Shown: one piece after another, positions 1 to 9,474 of the stretch
How the letters are laid out: every line of letters begins with the position of its first letter
How positions within the stretch are numbered: position 1 is the stretch's first letter
DNA from: Chryseobacterium sp. PMSZPI
GTDB lineage: Bacteria; Bacteroidota; Bacteroidia; Flavobacteriales; Weeksellaceae
DNA: 64,000 nucleotides
Direction of reading: 5' to 3'
Assembly: GCF_002835665.1 (NCBI RefSeq)
Contig: NZ_PIZV01000079.1
Coordinates: forward strand, 27,511 to 91,510
Program-made: the position numbers and the translations under genes
Notes under the pieces: generated by a model
The model's database searches: none
What the model saw: only the letters and a program-made list of their open reading frames with translations
Told to the model about the DNA's origin: nothing

Positions 1-50
1 ACTATACTTATATAGATGTAATAAAATACAAACGCAGTTAAAAATCAACA

Positions 51-1418
51 ATGAAAAAAAATATAATTATACTATCGACCTTATTATTTTCAGTATTAGC
101 TTTCTCTCAGGTTGGAGTGAATACTCCAACACCAAAAGCAACATTCGATATAACAGCAAAGGCTTCACGAGGAACAGCTATAACTGCCGAAGGATTACTT
201 GTTCCCCGGGTAGACCGCCAAAGAGCTCAGTCTATGACCGGAGTGGTAACATCTACATTAATCTATGTAGACAGTGTGACCACCGGAACCCAAACCGGTA
301 CGGCAGCTCAGATAGATGCAGTAGGATATTATTATTTTAATGGAACTTCATGGGTAAAGCTTATTGCTGCAGCTCCAGCCAGTGTCAACATTTATAATAA
401 CAATGGAACTCTTACAGATAATCGCACTGTACAGCAGGCAGGTAATACATTAGCTTTTACCAGTACAGCTACTACAGGAACCAATCATTTCTCTGTAGAT
501 GGGAGCACTTTTTCTGTCGATGCCGTGAATAATAGGGTTGGAATGGGGACTACAGCTCCTCAAAACAGATTGGATCTTGGAAGCACAGCAGGAAGCAGTG
601 CTACAGATGTTAACGGTAAAAAGCTTGCAGTATATAATAATGCAACAGGAAGCTCTTTTTATGGGCTTGGAGTTCATTCTAATACGCTTCAGATCCATGC
701 GGCTTCAACAGCAACAGCAGCACCGGGAATGGTATTAACCAATACAGGAAGAGTTGGTATTGGAGATCCTGCTCCTGTGGCCAACTTTGATCTGGTAGGT
801 AATACATTTGGAATTAAAAATTCTACAGGTTCAGGAAGCTGGGACAATTTATGGTTTAACGTAACTGCCCAAGGTGCTACCATTAATGCCTCAGGAGCAG
901 AAAGTGGAATGCAATTCAGAGTGGGGAAAAATACTGCAGGAACCTATGGTGACAGTCAAACTCTGACCACTGTGGCTACGATGATGCCTGACGGTAATAT
1001 GGGGATTGGAAATACGACTCCTGGAGAGAGGCTGAGTGTAGTAGACGGAGGTAATGCCAATCAATATTCTGGAATTGCAGCATTTGAAGCCAATAACCGT
1101 ACCCAAGGGGTAGGTATTGGTTGGGCAGGAATCCAGTCTATAGGAACAAATGGCAGTGTTGCACTGAACCTTAATGCCAAAGGAAGCGGAAATATTATTA
1201 TGCAAACCCAATCTACAGGGAATGTAGGAATAGGAACTGCCTCTCCTAATGCTAATGCTTTATTGGATCTTACCTCTACGACCCGAGGGTTTTTGCCGCC
1301 AAGAATGACAACGGCTCAAAGAGATGCAATTACTACGAGACCTGCAGGGTTGATGGTCTACAATTCAAGTACAGCCCGTTTAGAATATTTTAACGGAACT
1401 GCCTGGGTGGCATTTTAA
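51..1418 (+). CDS. Secreted surface protein with VGIGT-type repeats
   Basis: The product is 455 aa and starts with a signal peptide (about residues 1-19, ending AFSQ). Four short repeats of the VGIGT..P type lie near residues 162, 232, 315 and 390. A module of the form LLDLTSTTRGFLPPRM...YFNGTAWV fills the last 56 residues, and a related but diverged module (GLLVPRV...YFNGTSWV, residues 26-105) follows the signal peptide. This architecture is common in Bacteroidetes exported proteins and resembles phage tail-fibre tips. No enzymatic motif is visible. A weak hairpin (1458-1471) follows the stop. The likely role, inferred only, is a cell-surface or secreted structural protein. Confidence 0.75.
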   Translation: MKKNIIILSTLLFSVLAFSQVGVNTPTPKATFDITAKASRGTAITAEGLLVPRVDRQRAQSMTGVVTSTLIYVDSVTTGTQTGTAAQIDAVGYYYFNGTSWVKLIAAAPASVNIYNNNGTLTDNRTVQQAGNTLAFTSTATTGTNHFSVDGSTFSVDAVNNRVGMGTTAPQNRLDLGSTAGSSATDVNGKKLAVYNNATGSSFYGLGVHSNTLQIHAASTATAAPGMVLTNTGRVGIGDPAPVANFDLVGNTFGIKNSTGSGSWDNLWFNVTAQGATINASGAESGMQFRVGKNTAGTYGDSQTLTTVATMMPDGNMGIGNTTPGERLSVVDGGNANQYSGIAAFEANNRTQGVGIGWAGIQSIGTNGSVALNLNAKGSGNIIMQTQSTGNVGIGTASPNANALLDLTSTTRGFLPPRMTTAQRDAITTRPAGLMVYNSSTARLEYFNGTAWVAF

Positions 1419-1638
1419 AATTCTCAATGACTAATACAATATTATAAATTATAAGAGACCCTGAAAAGGGTTTAATCTAAGAATCATAGATGTTTTTTTT
1501 CATCCTTGTGTTTATGTTAAAGCAGGAGTATTATCATCCTACTACTCTTGCGATTTTGTTAAATATCAATAGGACCGGAAGTAGAATCACGACCGGAGCA
1601 GAATAGCTATTCCTGTTATATTTAGAGTTTGTGTTGGG

Positions 1639-1671
1639 TAGCAGGGATGATCTTTCCCTGCTATCTTTTTT
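1639..1671 (+). terminator. Intrinsic terminator hairpin in the 5' leader of the first DUF4822 gene
   Basis: A perfect 9-bp stem (TAGCAGGGA / TCCCTGCTA) with a 7-nt loop is followed by TCTTTTTT. It ends 27 nt before the ATG at 1699. The same hairpin with a slightly different loop precedes the second copy at 3184-3217. Because there is almost no room for a promoter between hairpin and ATG, it may act as an attenuator of leader transcription (inference). Confidence 0.6.
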
Positions 1672-1698
1672 AAAAAATAATTTAAAAAAAATAGAATT

Positions 1699-2553
1699 AT
1701 GAATTTAGTTAGAAAAGCATGTTTTGCATTGGCATTAATGACATTAACAGGTGTGGTAGTATCATGCTCCAATAATAACGATATGGAAACGATAGAGCCA
1801 AGCCTTACTCCATCACAAATTTTATCTTCCACTCCATGGGAAACAACCGGCGCTAAAGACAGAAACGGTAATGCTGTAGATCTTAACGATCCAAGAGTAA
1901 ACGGGTTTGTTGGTTTTGCTTATTTCAGAGCAGATGGAAACTTTGCCATTTATGGATTGAATAATGTTCTGAGATCATTAGGAACATGGACTGTAGATCC
2001 GCAAGGGAAAACCAGGAATATTAAAATATTGAATCCTGACGGTAAGGTCCTTTTAGATCGAGATGTGGAGATCTTGGAACTTAATAAAAATATTTTTACC
2101 TATAGAATTCATAGTGATAGCAGTGATCCTACAAATTACTATGATATTATCCATACCAAAACATCTCATGCAGAACCTACTAATGGGCAGGTGACTTTAG
2201 CTTCTACAGCTTGGGAAACTACCGGGGCCAGAGATAATGCAGGAAATCCTGTAGCATTGGATGATTCAAGAGTAGTTAATTTTGTGGGATACTCTTACTT
2301 CAAAGGAAACGGACAGTTTACTATTTTCGGATTAAATGATGTATTAAGATCCAGTGGAGCGTGGTCTTTATCAGCAGACGGTAAGGTAAGAAACCTGAAT
2401 GGTACTGTTGCGGCTACGGGAGCTCCTTTCAATCGTGATGTGGAAGTTTTGGTATTAAACAATGGTGAATTTACATACAGAATAGCTGATATGGCAGACC
2501 CATCCATATTCTTTGATATCGTGCATACACCGGTTAAACATATGGAGCCCTAA
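1699..2553 (+). CDS. DUF4822 lipoprotein, copy 1
   Basis: The product is 284 aa and has a lipoprotein signal with VVSC lipobox (Cys23), so it should be lipid-anchored. Two internal repeats of about 120 aa follow (roughly residues 38-155 and 160-284). Each begins with a PWETTGA or AWETTGA motif and ends with FDIIHT or FDIVHT, matching the DUF4822 domain as I remember it. Function is unknown. A near-identical paralogue starts at 3233, so this is one half of a tandem duplication. A terminator-like hairpin lies directly upstream and a palindromic terminator at 2598 follows. Confidence 0.85.
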   Translation: MNLVRKACFALALMTLTGVVVSCSNNNDMETIEPSLTPSQILSSTPWETTGAKDRNGNAVDLNDPRVNGFVGFAYFRADGNFAIYGLNNVLRSLGTWTVDPQGKTRNIKILNPDGKVLLDRDVEILELNKNIFTYRIHSDSSDPTNYYDIIHTKTSHAEPTNGQVTLASTAWETTGARDNAGNPVALDDSRVVNFVGYSYFKGNGQFTIFGLNDVLRSSGAWSLSADGKVRNLNGTVAATGAPFNRDVEVLVLNNGEFTYRIADMADPSIFFDIVHTPVKHMEP

Positions 2554-2597
2554 TATTTAGATAAATGACATGTAAATTCATGTTATCGGTTTTGACG

Positions 2598-2626
2598 ACA
2601 GGAGCTTATAAGCTCCTGTTTTTTAT
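2598..2626 (+). terminator. Intrinsic terminator after DUF4822 copy 1
   Basis: A 22-nt perfect palindrome (ACAGGAGCTT-AT-AAGCTCCTGT reading through) is followed by a T-rich tract. It ends the first DUF4822 unit; a diverged version follows copy 2. Confidence 0.75.
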
Positions 2627-2751
2627 TTAAATAGAAAACAATCGAAAAGAGAAAAAAATATCATAAAAAAAAGATAACTCCTCTTTTTAGTAACACTTCA
2701 ACCATACTTCACTGATTTTGTTTTCGTCTGGTTTTCAATTGTTTATCTTAA

Positions 2752-2985
2752 TGTAGTATTGAAGACGTAACCCTTTGGGCTTCTGATGGTGATACATTTG
2801 CAATATACAAATCGAATGACTCAGACTGATCAAGTTTTAGTTTTACGATTCTTTAAACACATTATAAAGAAATAACAATGAAGAAAAATGAAATCTTTTT
2901 AACTGCAGCAATGCGCTCAGGTATTGCTTTTTTCTAGACCGAAATGAATATTCCCTCATCCAAAGAAAATTGGACATTGGTTTAA
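2752..2985 (+). pseudogene. Possible decayed exported-protein remnant
   Basis: Two short coding-like stretches lie here. Positions 2758-2829 read IEDVTLWASDGDTF then a stop. From 2878 an ATG gives MKKNEIFLTAAMRSGIAFF then TAG, continuing in the same frame as TEMNIPSSKENWTLV then TAA at 2985. The second piece resembles a signal peptide followed by a broken mature protein. The evidence is only codon-like appearance, so the call is tentative. It lies between the two DUF4822 units. Confidence 0.25.
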
Positions 2986-3183
2986 TAATTATAGCAAACC
3001 TTAAATGGGTTTCACTCAAGAATCATACACACTTTTCATCTTTGTGTTTATGTTAAAGCAGGAGTATTATCATCCTACTACTCTTGCGATTTTTTGTTAA
3101 ATATAAATAGGAGTAGTCGCCGGGAGATGGAAATAATGATGAACAGAATAGCTATTTCTTTTGTATTTAGAGTTTGTGTTGGG

Positions 3184-3217
3184 TAGCAGGGAGGATCTCT
3201 TCCCTGCTATCTTTTTT
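3184..3217 (+). terminator. Intrinsic terminator hairpin in the 5' leader of the second DUF4822 gene
   Basis: The 9-bp stem TAGCAGGGA / TCCCTGCTA is preserved, with an 8-nt loop that differs from copy 1, followed by TCTTTTTT. The ATG at 3233 lies 15 nt further on. Stem conservation with loop change suggests the structure matters. Confidence 0.6.
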
Positions 3218-3232
3218 AAAAAAAATAGAATT

Positions 3233-4087
3233 ATGAATTTATTTAGAAAAGCATGTTTTGCATTGGCATTAATGACATTAACAGGTGTGGTAGTATCATG
3301 CTCCAATAATAACGATATGGAAACGATAGAGCCAAGCCTTACTCCATCACAAATTTTATCTTCCACTCCATGGGAAACAACCGGCGCTAAAGACAGAAAC
3401 GGTAATGCTGTAGATCTTAACGATCCAAGAGTAAACGGGTTTGTTGGTTTTGCTTATTTCAGAGCAGATGGAAACTTTGCCATTTATGGACTGAATAATG
3501 TTCTGAGATCATTAGGAACATGGACTGTAGATCCGCAAGGGAAAACCAGAAATATTAAAATATTGAATCCTGACGGTAAAGTCCTTTTAGATCGAGATGT
3601 GGAGATCCTGGAACTTAATAAAAATATTTTTACCTATAGAGTTCATAATGATATCAATGATCCTACAAATTATTTTGATATTATCCATACCAAAACATCC
3701 CATGCAGAACCTACTAATGGGCAGGTGACTTTAGCTTCTACAGCTTGGGAAACAACCGGAGCCAGAGATAATGCAGGAAATCCTGTAGCATTGGATGATT
3801 CAAGAGTAGTTAATTTTGTAGGGTACTCTTACTTCAAAGGAAACGGGCAGTTTACTATTTTCGGATTAAATGATGTATTAAGATCCAGTGGAGCGTGGAC
3901 TTTATCGGCAGACGGTAAGGTAAGAAACCTGAATGGTACTGTTGCGGCTACGGGAGCTCCTTTCAATCGTGATGTGGAAGTTTTGGTATTAAACAATGGT
4001 GAATTTACATACAGAATAGCTGATATGGTTGACCCATCCATATTCTTTGATATCGTGCATACACCAGTTAAACATATGGAGCCCTAA
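3233..4087 (+). CDS. DUF4822 lipoprotein, copy 2
   Basis: The product is 284 aa and nearly identical to the gene at 1699, with the same lipobox (Cys23) and two DUF4822-type repeats. The few differences cluster near the end of repeat 1 (for example SDSSDPTNYYD against NDINDPTNYFD). The ATG at 3233 is chosen because it matches the start of copy 1; a longer frame reaching to 3161 would run through the leader hairpin. Function is unknown. The duplication also includes about 200 bp of leader and the downstream hairpin. Confidence 0.85.
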   Translation: MNLFRKACFALALMTLTGVVVSCSNNNDMETIEPSLTPSQILSSTPWETTGAKDRNGNAVDLNDPRVNGFVGFAYFRADGNFAIYGLNNVLRSLGTWTVDPQGKTRNIKILNPDGKVLLDRDVEILELNKNIFTYRVHNDINDPTNYFDIIHTKTSHAEPTNGQVTLASTAWETTGARDNAGNPVALDDSRVVNFVGYSYFKGNGQFTIFGLNDVLRSSGAWTLSADGKVRNLNGTVAATGAPFNRDVEVLVLNNGEFTYRIADMVDPSIFFDIVHTPVKHMEP

Positions 4088-4131
4088 TATTTAGATAAAT
4101 GAAACGTAATTTCATATTATCGGTTTTGACG

Positions 4132-4158
4132 ACAGGAGCCCTGTAAGCTCCTGTTTTC
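4132..4158 (+). terminator. Intrinsic terminator after DUF4822 copy 2
   Basis: The stem ACAGGAGC / GCTCCTGT with a 7-nt loop is followed by TTTT. It is a diverged copy of the palindrome at 2598. Confidence 0.65.
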
Positions 4159-4179
4159 TATGTTTTTTTATAATAAGGT

Positions 4180-4211
4180 AATAGCCACAGACATTCTCTG
4201 TGGCTATTTTT
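4180..4211 (+). terminator. Second strong hairpin terminator
   Basis: A 12-bp perfect stem (AATAGCCACAGA / TCTGTGGCTATT) with a 5-nt loop is followed by TTTT. It may be a back-up terminator for the DUF4822 unit. Confidence 0.65.
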
Positions 4212-4673
4212 GAATATAGTTGATAGGATTGAAGTTTAAATACATTAATGCGACCTCGATAATAATTTAATTGATATGCAATACTTAATATAATTTTGAT
4301 GTCGTGTTATAATAACTGCAACGATTTCACAAAGGGATATTCTGTTGCTTTTTATTAATTCCTTATATTACTATTTATGCTGATCATTTGTTTATATCCT
4401 TAGTATTCTAAAAATCCCCACACTTGTCCTCTTGCAAAGATCTAAACGGATCATCTCATACATCAAGAATGGTCAAACTTAGACGGATATTTGTGGATAG
4501 CGTTGCCCCAATCCTACAGGGATGACAAAAGACAACAGATGATACAAATGATAATGAGACACGAGCTTTGCGGTATGATAAAATAGGTGTAAAGTTCTAT
4601 CATAAAGCTATTTCAAAGTAATTTATTATAGAATCTTTATAGACCTTGTGCTAAAAAATATATCGAGTTCACG
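4212..4673. other. Intergenic region, no gene seen
   Basis: I see no convincing open frame, RNA gene or strong hairpin in these 460 bases between convergent genes. It may hold decayed sequence. Confidence 0.4.
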
Positions 4674-5393
4674 TTAAGGAGTAAGGTAAGAGATATGGAT
4701 ATTACCGCTCGATAATCTAAAGTCCTGGGTATACACACAACGTACCCTGAAGGTATCCCCCACATTAAAAAAATTGATAGAAGAGAGATTATGACTTAAT
4801 CCTGTTGTACGTTCTCCATGGCCTGTTGATATTGCAGAAAGTCTGATGGTGGTCGGAGAAACCTTTTGAATATAGGACAGTGCTGTTCCGGCTGTTTGTC
4901 CATTAGGATTCAGATTCAGATCATAGGTAATATAGGGAACAATATTATAAAATCCTGGTTTTACAACGGTAAATAAACCTGTGCTGGTACTGTATGTAAG
5001 ATAAGCATTGTCTATTTTATTGGTTACATTATACACATAAGTTTGTGTATAACTTTCGTGGGCACTGACAGGGGTACTATGTGTCCCTGTATAGCTGCCA
5101 CTGGAAGGGTTGATATCGGTTTTATTTCCTACATAAATGACCTTTAAGAAATTTTGAGACTCTATGGTTTTCCATTCCGGAGCATTTCCGGTCCCGTTTG
5201 ACATTAAAAACTCGCCTTTGTTTCCTGAGTTGCCTTTTGTATTGGCGCTTCCGCCTACATTGATATCTTTTACCACCTGAAGAGCACCGTTGACATGTAG
5301 TGAATGTTGTGGAGTGGGTGTTTGTATCCCTACTTGAGCGTTTATACTTATGGACATGACAAATAATGTCATGTAAAATAACTTTTTTTTCAT
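4674..5393 (-). CDS. Secreted protein with VGIQT N-terminal motif and jelly-roll-like C-terminus
   Basis: The product is 239 aa with a signal peptide (residues 1-19, ending SINAQ). After it comes VGIQTPTPQHSLHVNG, the same kind of start as the protein at 51. Residues about 95-239 are beta-rich, and STGLFTVVKPGFYNI recalls the C1q/TNF jelly-roll pattern (inference from pattern only). No catalytic motif is visible. A -7 box (TATATTTG on the minus strand) lies 33 nt upstream of the ATG. Likely a surface or secreted structural protein of unknown role. Confidence 0.7.
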   Translation of the reverse strand: MKKKLFYMTLFVMSISINAQVGIQTPTPQHSLHVNGALQVVKDINVGGSANTKGNSGNKGEFLMSNGTGNAPEWKTIESQNFLKVIYVGNKTDINPSSGSYTGTHSTPVSAHESYTQTYVYNVTNKIDNAYLTYSTSTGLFTVVKPGFYNIVPYITYDLNLNPNGQTAGTALSYIQKVSPTTIRLSAISTGHGERTTGLSHNLSSINFFNVGDTFRVRCVYTQDFRLSSGNIHISYLTP

Positions 5394-5425
5394 CCGATTG
5401 TTTGTTTTATGAAATAATTTTAAGA

Positions 5426-5433
5426 CAAATATA
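5426..5433 (-). promoter_or_regulatory. Flavobacterial -7 box for the gene starting at 5393
   Basis: TATATTTG on the minus strand matches TAnnTTTG. No clear TTG -33 element is seen at the expected distance, so only the -7 half is supported. Confidence 0.45.
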
Positions 5434-5731
5434 AAATCTTTTTGAAATGTCTGTTTTTTTTAAAATCAATAAACATATTAATCAATCTGTGTATATGATC
5501 TAAATGACTGAAAATATGACTTTTATTTGAAAACCATATTTGGGTTATGTGTGAAAAATGCTAATTGAAAATTAGAATTATTAAATTTTAGTTAAATTAT
5601 TTTTTTACGAAATATTTATTTTTATCTATTGTAATTAATTGATTTTCAATAGGTAATTGTTTTAAGTGCTTATGGGTGTTTAATGTTGAAAATTGGAGTT
5701 AATTTCATTTCTTTTTTAACGGGTGAATGAT
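5434..5731. other. AT-rich intergenic spacer
   Basis: About 300 very AT-rich bases with no open frame or clear hairpin. It lies upstream of the secreted protein gene and downstream of the phosphoesterase fusion. Confidence 0.4.
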
Positions 5732-8700
5732 TTAAAATTTCATTCCTATTCCTGCAGAAATCCTTCCTCCATCAGAACCATAGAAATAATTCAATCTTGC
5801 AGACATCATTTCGACAATGCTCAACCATACTCCAGCACCTACAGACTCATGCCATTTTCTGGAATTTTCATTGTCATTCCATACACGGCCGATATCATAT
5901 CCGATTAGAATTCCCATATTGGCGGGAATAATGTTGTTTCTTATTCTTCCAAAATCCCAACGTATTTCCGAATTGTTGGTAAAGTAAGATCTTCCGGAAA
6001 ACCTCTCATTTCTGAAAGCCCTCATTCCGTTATTTCCACCAATGGCTGCAGCCTGATAAAATTCAAAATTGTTGTTATTGATCCACATGACATTGCTGGA
6101 ATTGGCAAATACAAAATTTCCTTTTTTGTCAATTCTATGATCAATCGCAAGCATTCCTTTAAAGGTCAGGAAGTTTTTGTTGAAGTCGGAAAGAGTCGCT
6201 TTCCAATCAGCATTAAGCATAAATTCCAATCCCAGTGTAGGGAAGGCAACATTATCCGCGTTTTTATAGCTGAAGGTATAGTTGGCTCCTACAAATTGTT
6301 GGCTGTTGAATACTTCAGGTCTTACATCAGGTGATGTATTGATGAAACGGCCTTCTTTTCTCTGTACTTTATTGTCTTCAAAACTAAGCTGCACCTGATG
6401 GTTGAAGTTCATCCAGCTTTTTTTGGAGATAGATGGTGCTACAATGAATTTTGAAATTCTGGCTCTGTTAAATTCTCTTTCCGTATGTTCTTTATCATAA
6501 TCACTTTGGTTAGAGAATCCAAAGAAATTTTGAGAGAACCTTGGTGTAGTATAAGAAGCATCCAGGTTGAAATCCCATCCTGAAATTGCCTTTTTAAAAA
6601 TCCCTTTATAAATAAGACTAAAACCGGCTGTAGCAGTATAAAAATTAGCTTTTAAACTGTGTTTTTGTGTATAAGGATCACGAAGGAAATTATTAACGGT
6701 ATAATTAGCCAAAACACCAATGATAACACCATCATCCGGGTTATAGTCAGCATTAGGATAGCCGGCAAAGGAATTATATTTCGGATGTTTATAATTATAG
6801 GTGTTAATATCGTAATCATCAGTAATGTTCTTTGTAGCATTACCTGCGTTATACGTATTTTTTTGAGATTTGAAATCGTAGATTTTTACCTTTCTTCCAT
6901 CAGCTACATTGTATACATCATGATTGTAACCACCGATCAGTCTGATATTCATTTTAGGATTCCCGGTACCTACGACGTCGTAAATGTCATCATCTTCCAG
7001 TCCATAAATCCACAATTCTTTTGTTTTTGAATCATCATATTTTTTTTCAAAAACCAGTTCGTTTTTATCTTTGTTTTTACCTAATTTATATTGTTGTACA
7101 AGTACAGAATTTTTATTCTTTGTAATAACGAATTTATCCGGATTTATCGTTCCGGCAAGAGGGACCTTTTTTTGCAGGACATCATAATATTCGGAAGCGT
7201 AATTCTGTAGTTTGGTTTTACGTATTTTCAGTTTTCTTTGAATATCGGCAATGGTTTCATCCTGAACTTCTTTTGGAAGATTGTGGAAAGCATCGTCAAT
7301 ATCTGTATCGGTCAAATGTTCCTGGATATATTTTGCTTGTGTTTCCCAATCTTCCTGGGTAGCACTTTTTAAGAAAACCAAATCCATAGGATAGGGCTCC
7401 ATATTTACCCATTTAACACTGCTGATATCTTCTGTGAATGTCTTCATATGGCGGATTGCAGGGACATTCATAATGAGCTTAAATGCTGCACCATCATATT
7501 TACTAAACGCCTGATCTCTGTCTTTCGGAATCGGTTTGTAAACAATTTTATCGCCCACTTCATATTCTGCCCATTTCCACTGATCTGAATGCCTGTCCCA
7601 GTCACCAATCAGCATATCAAAAATTCTTGCTCTGATATAGGATTCCTTATCAACGGAATATTTAGTATTCTTGGCTAGATTTTTTAATACATCATCTGTT
7701 GACAGGATATCTCTGGCATTATCCAGTGAAGCTAATGTTTTAGGATCAGAGGAGAAACGTTCTTCAATCATATACATTTCATCCCCATAGTTTTCATTGT
7801 ATTTTCCTAAGGCTTGTTGTTTGGGAATATAATATAATCTGGGATTACTGTGGAAAATATTCAGTTTATCAGACATATTCCCTACTGAAAACGGAGTGAA
7901 AGGATGGTTGGTCGTATAAAAGTCCAACAAAAATTTTTCCGGAAAAGTATCAGTAAGCTCTTCTCCGATAGTACTTTTCTTAAAAGCCATATTGTTGAGG
8001 AATCGGATAGCACTTTTTTTCACGCCACGCATGACGAATTCCTGTCCGTCCGTCGCTTTTAATCTTAAACTGTTGGATTGATTTCCTCCGCCTTCTCTGA
8101 AAGGAATATATCCTCCATCCAATGTTGAAAGATTAGCCGTGGGGGCTTCAATAGGAATTCCATAATATTTTCTGTAATGTTCTCCCCAAAGCCAACGGTA
8201 GAATTTTCTTTTTTCCGTCAATGCAACCGGGTAAATGCTTGAGGTCATGGTTGCCGGGAAAGTATTGGGGAAGTTATTAACAAATACATCCGGTTTGGAA
8301 ATTACCGAGATATGTGATAGCTTTTGAAGTTGGGCATCTTTTGTAGAGAAATACTCAATATCTGTACTTTGATCTTTTCTGATATTCAAAATAGCGAAGC
8401 CACTTCCTCCGTAAGAAAAGTCAGTTTGTTCCACAATCGTAGACGGATCGGTTTTGGATCCTGCTCCGCTGATGATTTGTCTGATGTTTCTATCCTCATG
8501 ATATTGCAGATTATGATCATGGCCGGAAACAAAAATGATATTTTCTTTATCCTGTACAATACTTTTCAATCTATTAGCCAGATCTGCATAATGTTGGTTG
8601 TTGAGGTCGGCCGGGCTTATTCCCGAAGAGCTTCTGAGAAGGTTGGCAAGGCTGGCAACACCAGGCATCGGAACCTTACTTTTGAAAGGATAAAGATGAG

Positions 8701-9448
8701 ATCTTGCAGAGGTAAAACCTGCATGCGTTCCACTGCTTATGATGGGGTGGTGTAGAGCCACTATAATCCTTTTGCCCTGATTTTTAGTGATGAGGTCTTT
8801 AAATTCCGTGAAGAAATCTTCCCTGTTTTTGATATTACATTCCTTATTAATACCCGGATGTTGATTCCAATTCGTGATAATCCATTCCGTATCAATGACG
8901 ATTAATTTAATGTCTTTGGAAATACTGATATCGTCAATAGGGCATCCGTTTTTGGGAAGAAAAGATTTCTTATCATCAAAATATTTTTTTACAAATCCTT
9001 CCTGTGCTTTTAATCCTCCCAATCCATTATACCAGTCATGGTTTCCCGGAATAACCAATGTTTTTCCTTTGAAATTTTTGGTAATAGCCAGCTGGTTTTC
9101 CAGTTTCTTCTGAGCAAGGGTATAATGTTTGTCTGTTTTTTCAGGCATCCCACTGGGATAAATATTGTCTCCTAAAAAAATCAACATAGAATTGCTGTCT
9201 GCCGAATCGAGTTTGCTTTTTAGTAAATTTAATGTCTTTTGTGCCTGAGGTTCATCTGCATTCCCTGCATCTCCAATAAGGAAAACTTTGAAATCAATAT
9301 CGGATTTAATATCGGAATCTTTTACTTCAAATAAGTTTTTTCCTTTTTGTACGTTATATGTTGCGCAAGAATACAGTACTCCTGCGGACATTACTGTTCT
9401 CAGAACAATAGAAGTATTTTTTAAATGTGTTTTAAAGGATAAATTCAT
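5732..9448 (-). CDS. Outer-membrane metallophosphoesterase fused to a surface-antigen beta-barrel
   Basis: The product is 1238 aa. A lipobox-like YSC motif puts a possible lipidated Cys at residue 28. The N-terminal calcineurin-like phosphoesterase shows GD (59-60), GDN (93-95), GNHD (135-138), a HHP motif near 230 and GHDH near 310, so the metal ligands look complete. A long middle region has no motif I recognise. From about residue 890 alternating hydrophobic strands and a C-terminal Phe fit a BamA/TamA-type surface-antigen barrel. The inferred location is the outer membrane with a phosphatase domain attached; the substrate is unknown. It is divergent from the HD-PycTM gene with only 26 bp between start codons. 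Confidence 0.85.
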   Translation of the reverse strand: MNLSFKTHLKNTSIVLRTVMSAGVLYSCATYNVQKGKNLFEVKDSDIKSDIDFKVFLIGDAGNADEPQAQKTLNLLKSKLDSADSNSMLIFLGDNIYPSGMPEKTDKHYTLAQKKLENQLAITKNFKGKTLVIPGNHDWYNGLGGLKAQEGFVKKYFDDKKSFLPKNGCPIDDISISKDIKLIVIDTEWIITNWNQHPGINKECNIKNREDFFTEFKDLITKNQGKRIIVALHHPIISSGTHAGFTSARSHLYPFKSKVPMPGVASLANLLRSSSGISPADLNNQHYADLANRLKSIVQDKENIIFVSGHDHNLQYHEDRNIRQIISGAGSKTDPSTIVEQTDFSYGGSGFAILNIRKDQSTDIEYFSTKDAQLQKLSHISVISKPDVFVNNFPNTFPATMTSSIYPVALTEKRKFYRWLWGEHYRKYYGIPIEAPTANLSTLDGGYIPFREGGGNQSNSLRLKATDGQEFVMRGVKKSAIRFLNNMAFKKSTIGEELTDTFPEKFLLDFYTTNHPFTPFSVGNMSDKLNIFHSNPRLYYIPKQQALGKYNENYGDEMYMIEERFSSDPKTLASLDNARDILSTDDVLKNLAKNTKYSVDKESYIRARIFDMLIGDWDRHSDQWKWAEYEVGDKIVYKPIPKDRDQAFSKYDGAAFKLIMNVPAIRHMKTFTEDISSVKWVNMEPYPMDLVFLKSATQEDWETQAKYIQEHLTDTDIDDAFHNLPKEVQDETIADIQRKLKIRKTKLQNYASEYYDVLQKKVPLAGTINPDKFVITKNKNSVLVQQYKLGKNKDKNELVFEKKYDDSKTKELWIYGLEDDDIYDVVGTGNPKMNIRLIGGYNHDVYNVADGRKVKIYDFKSQKNTYNAGNATKNITDDYDINTYNYKHPKYNSFAGYPNADYNPDDGVIIGVLANYTVNNFLRDPYTQKHSLKANFYTATAGFSLIYKGIFKKAISGWDFNLDASYTTPRFSQNFFGFSNQSDYDKEHTEREFNRARISKFIVAPSISKKSWMNFNHQVQLSFEDNKVQRKEGRFINTSPDVRPEVFNSQQFVGANYTFSYKNADNVAFPTLGLEFMLNADWKATLSDFNKNFLTFKGMLAIDHRIDKKGNFVFANSSNVMWINNNNFEFYQAAAIGGNNGMRAFRNERFSGRSYFTNNSEIRWDFGRIRNNIIPANMGILIGYDIGRVWNDNENSRKWHESVGAGVWLSIVEMMSARLNYFYGSDGGRISAGIGMKF

Positions 9449-9474
9449 AAATTTACATTAACAAAAATTCAGGA

